A stretch of 64,000 nucleotides of DNA from an uncultured Flavobacterium sp. (GTDB lineage: Bacteria; Bacteroidota; Bacteroidia; Flavobacteriales; Flavobacteriaceae): NCBI RefSeq assembly GCF_963422545.1, contig NZ_OY730234.1, positions 1 through 64,000 on the forward strand, written 5' to 3'. The notes beneath the pieces were generated by a model. The model worked only from the letters and a program-made list of their open reading frames with translations. It did no database searches and had not been told where the DNA came from. A program made the position numbers and the translations under genes. This document shows, one piece after another, positions 34,048 through 40,505 of the stretch. How positions within the stretch are numbered: position 1 is the stretch's first letter; each line of letters begins with the position of its first letter.

Positions 34048-34135
34048 GAAAGTTGCAAAGGAGCATAGGCTCAAAGTTGCAAAGGTTTTTTTGAATCGAC
34101 ATTCATATTGCTTTTTGGCTTTGATATTGGCATTG
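34048..34135. repeat. Short degenerate direct repeats before tyrS
   Basis: GTTGCAAAGG appears twice, and CATATTGCTTTTTGGCTTTG, GATATTGGCATTGCTTTTTG and further ATATTGACATTG words follow. They run into the tyrS promoter, one copy providing its TTG. Confidence 0.55.
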
Positions 34136-34139
34136 CTTT

Positions 34140-34170
34140 TTGATTTTGATATTGACATTGATTACATTTG
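34140..34170 (+). promoter_or_regulatory. tyrS promoter
   Basis: TTG at 34140-34142 and a perfect TACATTTG at 34163-34170 are separated by 20 bp. This places transcription at about 34176 and supports ATG 34188. Confidence 0.7.
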
Positions 34171-34187
34171 CACAAATTATTTTAAAA

Positions 34188-35483
34188 ATGAAGAATCTAG
34201 TTGAAGAATTAAAGTGGCGCGGGTTATATCATGACAGCATGCCAGGAACGGAAGAACAATTGCTGAAAGAAGTAACAACGGCTTATATTGGTTTTGATCC
34301 AACGGCAGATTCACTACATATTGGTAGTATGGTTCAGATTATTTTATTGGTTCACTTAAACAGAACCGGCCATAAAGCAATTGCTTTGGTTGGTGGTGCA
34401 ACGGGAATGATTGGTGATCCATCTGGAAAATCTGATGAAAGAAATTTGTTGAATGAAGAAACTTTAGCTAAAAACGTTGCCGGAATCAAAAGCGTTTTGT
34501 CTCGTTTCTTAGACTTTAATTCTACAGAAGCAAATGCTCCGGTTATGGTAAATAACTATGACTGGATGAAAGAGTTTTCGTTTATTGATTTTGCTCGTGA
34601 AGTTGGAAAACGTATCACAGTGAATTACATGATGGCGAAAGACTCTGTAAAAAAGAGATTAAGTGGAGAGGGTGAAGGAATGTCTTTTACTGAATTTACA
34701 TACCAATTAATTCAAGGATACGATTTTTATCATTTATATAAAAACAATAACTGCCTTTTGCAAATGGGAGGTTCTGACCAATGGGGAAATATTACCACAG
34801 GTACAGAATTAGTTCGCAGAATGGGTGGAGAAAATGCCAAAGCTTTTGCGTTGACAACACCTTTGATTACAAAAGCTGACGGATCTAAATTTGGAAAATC
34901 TGAAGGAGGAAATGTTTGGTTAGATGCTGATAAAACTTCGGTATATGCATTTTACCAATTCTGGTTAAAAGTAACTGACGCTGATGCGAAGAAATATATC
35001 AAGATCTTTACTTTTTTAGATAAAGATGTAATTGATGCTTTGATTGAAGAACATGAAGTGGCTCCGCATTTATGGGTTTTACAAAAAAGATTAGCTGAAG
35101 AAATTACGAGTTTTGTTCACGGAAAAGAAGCTTTAGAGAAAGCAATTCAGGCTTCGAATATTTTATTTGGAAATTCTACTGCAGACGATTTGAAGAAATT
35201 AGATAAAACTACTTTTTTAGAAGTTTTTGAAGGGGTTCCTCAGGCTGAAATCGCAAAAGCTGATTTAGAAAATGGATTGGATATCGTAACTGTTTTAAAT
35301 GAAAAAACAGGTTTCTTTAAATCAAATGGTGAAGCCAGACGTGCATTGACAGCGAATTCAATTTCTGTAAACAGAGAAAAAATAAAAGAAGATTTTGTAT
35401 TAACTGCAAATGATTTAATCAATAATCAGTTTGTGTTATTACAAAGCGGAAAGAAAAATTATTTTGTGATAAGAACTGTTTAA
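34188..35483 (+). CDS. tyrS: Tyrosyl-tRNA synthetase
   Basis: A 431-residue class Ic synthetase. The HIGH-type motif is HIGS (residues 44-47) in DPTADSLHIGSMV; the tyrosine-binding region includes YQLIQGYDFYHL and QMGGSDQWGNI; the second catalytic motif is KFGKS near 234-238. The C-terminal S4-like RNA-binding domain has GEARRALTANSISVN near 390. The upstream open frame is the promoter region and is not translated. Length is typical. Confidence 0.97.
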   Translation: MKNLVEELKWRGLYHDSMPGTEEQLLKEVTTAYIGFDPTADSLHIGSMVQIILLVHLNRTGHKAIALVGGATGMIGDPSGKSDERNLLNEETLAKNVAGIKSVLSRFLDFNSTEANAPVMVNNYDWMKEFSFIDFAREVGKRITVNYMMAKDSVKKRLSGEGEGMSFTEFTYQLIQGYDFYHLYKNNNCLLQMGGSDQWGNITTGTELVRRMGGENAKAFALTTPLITKADGSKFGKSEGGNVWLDADKTSVYAFYQFWLKVTDADAKKYIKIFTFLDKDVIDALIEEHEVAPHLWVLQKRLAEEITSFVHGKEALEKAIQASNILFGNSTADDLKKLDKTTFLEVFEGVPQAEIAKADLENGLDIVTVLNEKTGFFKSNGEARRALTANSISVNREKIKEDFVLTANDLINNQFVLLQSGKKNYFVIRTV

Positions 35484-35549
35484 TTGTTTAATCGTTTTTT
35501 TTGGTTAATTGTTTAATCGAAATTACTAAACAAATCAACGATTAAACTT
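35484..35549. repeat. TTGTTTAATCG inverted words between tyrS and the LuxE-like gene
   Basis: TTGTTTAATCGTTTTTT and GTTTAATCG on the left, AATCAACGATTAAAC on the right; the gap can form a hairpin between the two convergent genes. Confidence 0.65.
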
Positions 35550-36530
35550 TTATAAAACCATCAAATTACAACCGCGAATATCTGAATTATCAAAACGTCC
35601 CAATACCTCGAAAGAGTTGTTGGGATTTTTTTTGCCTAAATCCTGTGTAGCAATAAAGGAGCATGAATTGATATTGGCTAAGTCAATAACGTTAATTCCG
35701 CCAGTTTTTCCGTCTTTCACATAAGTGAGAGCATCTTCGGGGTCACGAACTAAAATATGCATCCATGATGGGCATTCGAATATGCCTTCGCCTAACGAAT
35801 ATGCTTGTGCGAGAAGTTCGGTCATTCCGTATTCAGAGTGAATTGCAGTAACGCCAAAGCCTTTGCAAAGTTGCTCGTGTAATTCTTCACGAATCATTTC
35901 TTTACGCTTTCCTTTCATTCCGCCAGTTTCCATAATAATGGTATTCTGAAGATTGAATTGATGTTTTTCGATCAAATCTAATAAAGCATACGTAACGCCA
36001 ATTAAAATCACATTTTGACCAGCTTCGTCTAATTCTATGAGCTTTTTAATTAAGTCGTCGTGATTGTGTAAATAAAAACCACTTTCAGGCTGATTGGAGA
36101 GTTTTATTAAGTCTTCGACCATATAAATAAGCGAAGATCCGTCGCGTTCAAGATAAGACGGCAAAAGGGCTAAAACAACGTAATCTTCAATGTTTCCATA
36201 AAACTGAGAAAATCCGTTGCGGTAACTTTCCTCATATAAGGAAATATCGGTCACTAAATGTCGGCTTGTGATCATTCCTGTAGTTCCGCTGCTGGTGAAA
36301 GTAACCTGAGCGGGATCGTTACTGGAAAGAACATTGTGACTTTTGAAAAATTGAATTGGTAAAAAAGGAATTTGTTCCAAAGATTTTACCTGTTGCGGAT
36401 TGACTTTTAAGAAATCACAGAAATCGCGATATACCTGATTATTCTCATGCTGAAAACGAAACACTTTTAGTGCTGTTTTTTCAAATTGTTTATGACTCGC
36501 AATGGTAAATATATCGTTGGCTGTGATCAA
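35550..36530 (-). CDS. LuxE/PaaK-type acyl-protein synthetase
   Basis: A 326-residue protein of the LuxE acyl-protein synthetase / phenylacetate-CoA ligase superfamily. The ATP-binding glycine-rich loop is FTSSGTTGMITSRH near residues 78-91, METGGMKGKRKE lies near 200-211 and HSEYGMTELLAQAY near 231-244. In luminous bacteria LuxE activates fatty acids as acyl-AMP, but no luxC or luxD is nearby, so another acyl acceptor is likely. Similar lone copies are common in Flavobacteria. Convergent with tyrS. Confidence 0.82.
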   Translation of the reverse strand: MITANDIFTIASHKQFEKTALKVFRFQHENNQVYRDFCDFLKVNPQQVKSLEQIPFLPIQFFKSHNVLSSNDPAQVTFTSSGTTGMITSRHLVTDISLYEESYRNGFSQFYGNIEDYVVLALLPSYLERDGSSLIYMVEDLIKLSNQPESGFYLHNHDDLIKKLIELDEAGQNVILIGVTYALLDLIEKHQFNLQNTIIMETGGMKGKRKEMIREELHEQLCKGFGVTAIHSEYGMTELLAQAYSLGEGIFECPSWMHILVRDPEDALTYVKDGKTGGINVIDLANINSCSFIATQDLGKKNPNNSFEVLGRFDNSDIRGCNLMVL

Positions 36531-36554
36531 AACTTTTTTTGTGCAAAGATATTT

Positions 36555-36637
36555 ATTTTTAGTCGCAGTTTTCGGTTTTCAGTAACAGTTTTAACTGGAA
36601 TTCAAAACTGAAAACTGCGACTGAACACTGAAAACTA
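36555..36637. repeat. CAGTTTTCAGT-word inverted repeat
   Basis: AGTCGCAGTTTTCGGTTTTC on the left and GAAAACTGCGACTGAACACT on the right form a long imperfect hairpin. The same words frame the element at 56536-56735. Confidence 0.7.
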
Positions 36638-36667
36638 AAAAAAGCTCCCAAGAAGGAGCTTTTTTTA
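36638..36667 (-). terminator. Terminator of the small T9SS gene
   Basis: AAGCTCC and GGAGCTT pair around a short loop, with T runs on both strands, just beyond the minus-strand stop at 36672. Confidence 0.8.
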
Positions 36668-36671
36668 TATT

Positions 36672-37010
36672 TTATCGAATGATGAGCTTTCGTGTTGCGG
36701 AAGCATTTTCTTCACTTATTTTGATGATATAAACGCCGGGAACTAAATCAGACACGTTTAATTCTCTTGAACTTAAATGCGTTTGGAGTACTTTTTTGCC
36801 CAGAATATCAAAAACAATAATCTCTTTTTCTAGATCATTTTTAGATACAATATTTACTTTTCCGTTTAGGACTGGGTTAGGGTACAAGCTTAGACCCTCA
36901 ATGGTAGTAGACTCTTGAGGTTTTGGTAATTGCTTACTGTCTTGTGCCGAAACACTTACAGTAAAGAAAAATGCCAATAAGAATGTAATATAAAAGTAGT
37001 TTTTTGCCAT
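36672..37010 (-). CDS. Secreted T9SS type A sorting-domain-only protein
   Basis: 112 residues from ATG 37010 (MAKNYFYITFLLAFFFTVSV, signal peptide cut after SAQ). After a 20-residue linker the whole remainder is a type A T9SS C-terminal sorting domain: LSLYPNPVLNGKVNIVS, VFDILGKKVLQTHL, LVPGVYIIKI and the terminal KLIIR. There is no cargo domain. T9SS exports such proteins across the outer membrane and usually removes the sorting domain, so little would remain. Neighbours suggest a link to the phosphate-starvation locus, but it lacks the repeat box found before the next four genes. Confidence 0.85.
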   Translation of the reverse strand: MAKNYFYITFLLAFFFTVSVSAQDSKQLPKPQESTTIEGLSLYPNPVLNGKVNIVSKNDLEKEIIVFDILGKKVLQTHLSSRELNVSDLVPGVYIIKISEENASATRKLIIR

Positions 37011-37065
37011 CGCATTATTTTGATTACAGTAAATATACAAAAAAAATACAAAAACTACGCCAAAA

Positions 37066-37096
37066 AAAAACATCCTAAGAATTTAGGATGTTTTTA
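37066..37096 (-). terminator. Terminator of the beta-helix lipoprotein gene
   Basis: ACATCCTAA and TTAGGATGT form a hairpin with A/T runs on both sides, 31 bases beyond the stop at 37127. Confidence 0.8.
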
Positions 37097-37126
37097 ACAA
37101 TTTATGTTTGAAATATGATTTTCAAA

Positions 37127-38323
37127 TTATTTGATCAAGTTTACACCATCAACTGTTGCCCAAGCTCCAGGAGTTAATGTAGCTCCAGTAGCAGTAGTAC
37201 TAGTTGACCAGTTTGTTGCAGGAAGAAAGCTAGCGGCAGATAATGTAAAAGTAGCCTGTCCTGAAATGAAGATATTAGGAGAGTTAGTAATTTTTACGTT
37301 GTTTAATTTGATTTTTCCACCAGCAACTTGGTGATCGTAAGTAACTTTATCTAGTATTTGTAATACACCACCATTGAATGCTGTAGGCGCAGTTTGACTA
37401 ACATAACCATCGATTACGATATTACTGTAGTCTCCATTTCCTTCTTTTTTAAATTGAATAGCGTCCAATTGAATTTCTTTTTGTTCTTCTGTAACCGTAC
37501 CTGCAGCTCTTTTTAGAGTGATATTAGTTACTTTTGGAAAAAACGCATTGTCATTTGAAGAAGCTTCAACTTCCATACCATAGTTTCCTTTATCAACTTG
37601 GTAAGCATACCAGTTTGTATTTGCTTGACCTTGCCATCCATCTTGCCAGTCAAATGAATCATCATAGTTTCCGTAAGAAATAGCGTTTGTCATGCTTACA
37701 GTTCCTCCGAAGAACTCATATCCGTCATCAGCACCTTTGTAAGATACTAAGTGATCTAAAGTTGTTCCTGAACCTACTGAGTAAAAAGTAAAACCATTGT
37801 TTTCTTTTTGACCGTCAGCTAATTTTGAACCTGCGTATTCAACTCTTGTATACACTAATGATCCACCATTGTGAGTAGGATTTGTACCTCCGTAAGTTGT
37901 GTTATTTCCGTCTTCAGATGTCGAAGTCGATCCTCCACCAGCTACTTTTACAGGAGCATCACCATACATAATAATTCCTCCCCAAGATCCTGGAACTTTT
38001 GATTTTTCTGTAAATACTACTGGTTTGTCAGCAGTACCTTGAGTGATTAATTTTCCGCCTTTTAAAACAACTAATGCGTTGTCTCCAGTAGCTTTATCGA
38101 TAGTGATTGTTGATCCTGCCTCAAAAGTTACAGTTACACCATCGTTGATTTTTACAATACCTTTTAAAGTGTAGTTACCGTAAACGAAAGTTTTGTTTGC
38201 AGTGATTGGGCCTGTAATTTCGCCTGTTGCAGGTGTAGGTGCAGGAGTTGGATTATCACTACTTGAGCAAGAATTTAAAAATAATCCTGTAGCAAGTGCT
38301 AAAGCAAAAAGTTTAGTTTTCAT
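37127..38323 (-). CDS. Surface lipoprotein with beta-helix-like repeats, candidate Pho-box gene
   Basis: 398 residues from ATG 38323 (MKTKLFALALATGLFLNSC, lipobox Cys19; the open frame upstream covers the promoter). After a proline/threonine-rich linker the protein is built of GGxL, TVTFEAGSTITID, ALVVLKGGKLITQG, GSWGGIIMYG and similar strands, the pattern of a right-handed parallel beta-helix. It also has DDGYEFFGGTVSMTNAISYG and DDSFDWQDGWQG segments. Similar proteins in Flavobacteria are unnamed or wrongly labelled transporters. The promoter carries a TAAC-N7-TAAT-N7-TAAC array 21 bp from a perfect TACTTTTG. Confidence 0.85.
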   Translation of the reverse strand: MKTKLFALALATGLFLNSCSSSDNPTPAPTPATGEITGPITANKTFVYGNYTLKGIVKINDGVTVTFEAGSTITIDKATGDNALVVLKGGKLITQGTADKPVVFTEKSKVPGSWGGIIMYGDAPVKVAGGGSTSTSEDGNNTTYGGTNPTHNGGSLVYTRVEYAGSKLADGQKENNGFTFYSVGSGTTLDHLVSYKGADDGYEFFGGTVSMTNAISYGNYDDSFDWQDGWQGQANTNWYAYQVDKGNYGMEVEASSNDNAFFPKVTNITLKRAAGTVTEEQKEIQLDAIQFKKEGNGDYSNIVIDGYVSQTAPTAFNGGVLQILDKVTYDHQVAGGKIKLNNVKITNSPNIFISGQATFTLSAASFLPATNWSTSTTATGATLTPGAWATVDGVNLIK

Positions 38324-38353
38324 AGTTGTGTTATTATGTGTTTTTATTTTTGT

Positions 38354-38361
38354 CAAAAGTA
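38354..38361 (-). promoter_or_regulatory. -7 element of the lipoprotein promoter
   Basis: TACTTTTG on the minus strand is a perfect TAnnTTTG. No TTG at -33; the candidate Pho box lies there instead, as expected for an activator-dependent promoter. Confidence 0.65.
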
Positions 38362-38382
38362 GAATGTAAATATTTTTAGGGT

Positions 38383-38408
38383 GTTATCTGAATATTACAT
38401 TACAGTTA
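38383..38408 (-). promoter_or_regulatory. Candidate Pho box (lipoprotein gene)
   Basis: On the minus strand, three tetramers TAAC, TAAT and TAAC are spaced 7 bp apart (11-bp period). It shares 21 of 26 bases with the box at 40373-40398, including 16 identical bases in a row, and lies exactly 21 bp upstream of the -7 element. Confidence 0.65.
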
Positions 38409-38469
38409 CCAAAAACCAACTAAAATGTGAAGAGAATGTTAAGAGGTTTTCTACGATAGTCAATAAGTA

Positions 38470-38500
38470 AAAAAAGCTCCGAATGTTATTCAGAGCTTTG
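38470..38500 (-). terminator. Terminator of the repeat-containing T9SS gene
   Basis: AGCTCCGAAT and ATTCAGAGCT form an imperfect hairpin followed on the minus strand by a T run, 20 bases beyond the stop at 38521. Confidence 0.75.
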
Positions 38501-38520
38501 ATTTTAATTGCGTTATAATT

Positions 38521-40317
38521 TTATTGATATAAAATTTTTCCAGATTTAACTTCTTTATTGCCAGATATAACTTTATAGTAGTATATCCCTTTTGAATAGT
38601 TTGATGGGATATTCCATTTTATAATTTGATTTGGAGTAGTGGTCCCTTTAAAAACGGATTGAGCATTTCCTAATCCTTCGGAATAAACAATTATTTCTAT
38701 TTCTTGGTTGCTGGAAAAACTCGTTGTGAAATTGACAGATTCTGATGTCGGATTTGGATAAATAGTCGCTGTGTTCTCTTTTTTCAAAGATGTAGTTGCA
38801 ATACTATTAAGCGGCAACTTATTACTTGTCGAAGATTTTAAAGCTTTTACCAGTCTTACTAATTTTGCTGAGCTGTCTATTTGTAATATATTATTAATCA
38901 GGGAAATATGAGGAGTTAAATCCAGGTCTTTGGTAGTTTCATCAAAATCTATAGCATCTCCTGTGTAATATATTGCCCAAGAATAGGTATAATCTCCTAG
39001 CCCTCCAGTTGGGGTACTTCCTGTTACATTGTTGCGACTAATTGAAATAATGTTGTTTTGTATCTCAGACATATTCGGTATTGCAATATTGTTACTAGGC
39101 GAATATTGATTTCCCGAAGTTACCATCCTTTTTATTGTAGAATTATTAGGCGAATTGAGATATCTAGCGAAACTAGATGTGGTTAGGTCTAAACTTTGTG
39201 ATGTATCAGGTAATGCACTGGAGTCACCATCTTGAAAAATTACATACCAAGAATATTGATAAGAATTGGTGCCTAAACCTCCTGTAGGGATACTGCCCTC
39301 AGCTTTTGAGCCATTCAAGGTAATTGTATTATTTTCTATAGGAGAATTATGTGGTAGTAGAATACCATTACTAGCTGAATATTGATTTCCTGATCTTATC
39401 ATCCTTTTTAATATAAAATTATTAGGTGAGTTGAAATATCTATTAAAAGTAGCTGGAGTTAGTATTAAATTTTGTGATGTATCAGGTAATTGACTGCCGT
39501 CTCCATCTTGATCAATTACATACCAAGAATATTGAGAATAATCGAGACCTAAACCTCCTGTAGGGATACTACCCTCAACTTTTAAGCCATTTAAGGTAAT
39601 TGTGTTGTTTTGAAGAGGCTGTATAATGGACAATATAATAGTATTACTTTGTAAAAAACCAGATGAAAAATATGCCGTTCTAAAATAACTAGCAGAAACG
39701 CTAGAAGTAGGCAAATAATCTTTACCTGTTGCTCCTGAAATTTCAGTCCACGCTCCACCCGGACGAATAGACATAAACCACTTATATGTTGCATTCACTC
39801 CCATATCACTTCCTATAAACGATTTATATGATTCCCCTACATCAATTATATAATTACTAGTGCTACTATTGTATCTAATTGTATTTAGATTTATTGGATC
39901 AGTTGGTGTAGTTGGCGCAGTAGTGTTTTTGTAATTTACAGTAATTTTGATCATTTCAGACTCATTCTGAAAACAACTTCCATTAGTAGTAAACTTATAA
40001 ATTTTTTGAGTGTCAGAAGTTACTGTTTTTTTAAATTTAAATTTTAATGTTGTTGTTTGTCCTGGAATTAACGATAATCCATTTGACGCTAGATTAGAAA
40101 CAAAACCATCAGGATCACCACATAAAAAGTGCTGATTCAGTATTACAGGATTACTACTATTTCCATAACAACTAATTATAATATCTAGAGATCCTTCAAT
40201 GCCGGAATTTGTTGTTACTGTACCAGTTTTAGAAGAGTAAGTCACATAATTTTGAGAAAATCCAATCCCTGTAATAAAAAACAGAGACATCAATAATAGT
40301 AATTTTACATTTTTCAT
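38521..40317 (-). CDS. T9SS-secreted protein with three internal repeats, candidate Pho-box gene
   Basis: 598 residues: signal peptide MKNVKLLLLMSLFFITGIGF, an N-terminal domain of about 215 residues, then three tandem repeats of roughly 85-92 residues (near 236-327, 328-419, 420-505). Each begins with NNTITLNG or a variant, then GSIPTGGLG, a YSWYV strand and DTSQxLxLT. A type A sorting domain follows (IYPNPTSESVNF, SKGIYYYKV, GKILYQ), so the protein is exported to the cell surface or medium. The first two repeats are the most alike. Function unknown; the promoter box and neighbours tie it to phosphate starvation. Confidence 0.87.
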   Translation of the reverse strand: MKNVKLLLLMSLFFITGIGFSQNYVTYSSKTGTVTTNSGIEGSLDIIISCYGNSSNPVILNQHFLCGDPDGFVSNLASNGLSLIPGQTTTLKFKFKKTVTSDTQKIYKFTTNGSCFQNESEMIKITVNYKNTTAPTTPTDPINLNTIRYNSSTSNYIIDVGESYKSFIGSDMGVNATYKWFMSIRPGGAWTEISGATGKDYLPTSSVSASYFRTAYFSSGFLQSNTIILSIIQPLQNNTITLNGLKVEGSIPTGGLGLDYSQYSWYVIDQDGDGSQLPDTSQNLILTPATFNRYFNSPNNFILKRMIRSGNQYSASNGILLPHNSPIENNTITLNGSKAEGSIPTGGLGTNSYQYSWYVIFQDGDSSALPDTSQSLDLTTSSFARYLNSPNNSTIKRMVTSGNQYSPSNNIAIPNMSEIQNNIISISRNNVTGSTPTGGLGDYTYSWAIYYTGDAIDFDETTKDLDLTPHISLINNILQIDSSAKLVRLVKALKSSTSNKLPLNSIATTSLKKENTATIYPNPTSESVNFTTSFSSNQEIEIIVYSEGLGNAQSVFKGTTTPNQIIKWNIPSNYSKGIYYYKVISGNKEVKSGKILYQ

Positions 40318-40343
40318 AAATAAGTTTTTTTAAAAATTTCAGA

Positions 40344-40351
40344 TAAAATTA
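40344..40351 (-). promoter_or_regulatory. -7-like element of the repeat T9SS gene
   Basis: TAATTTTA on the minus strand, one base off TAnnTTTG, placed 21 bp downstream of the candidate Pho box, the same distance as in the lipoprotein promoter. Confidence 0.5.
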
Positions 40352-40372
40352 GTAGGATAATTTTCATGTTGT

Positions 40373-40398
40373 GTTATGTAGGTATTACATTACAGTTA
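40373..40398 (-). promoter_or_regulatory. Candidate Pho box (repeat T9SS gene)
   Basis: TAAC-N7-TAAT-N7-TAAC on the minus strand with 11-bp period; 21 of 26 bases identical to 38383-38408. Confidence 0.65.
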
Positions 40399-40463
40399 TC
40401 TAAAAAACATTAAATTATCAGAAAAACGCTATGAGTTTCTTTCAAGGATGTATAAATAAAAAA

Positions 40464-40483
40464 AGCTCCAGATATCTGGAGCT
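40464..40483 (-). terminator. Terminator of the TonB receptor gene
   Basis: The perfect 20-bp palindrome AGCTCCAGATATCTGGAGCT, preceded by an A run (a T run on the minus strand), lies about 23 bases beyond the stop at 40506. Confidence 0.85.
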
Positions 40484-40505
40484 TTCATTTTTATTTGGAT
40501 GGGTA

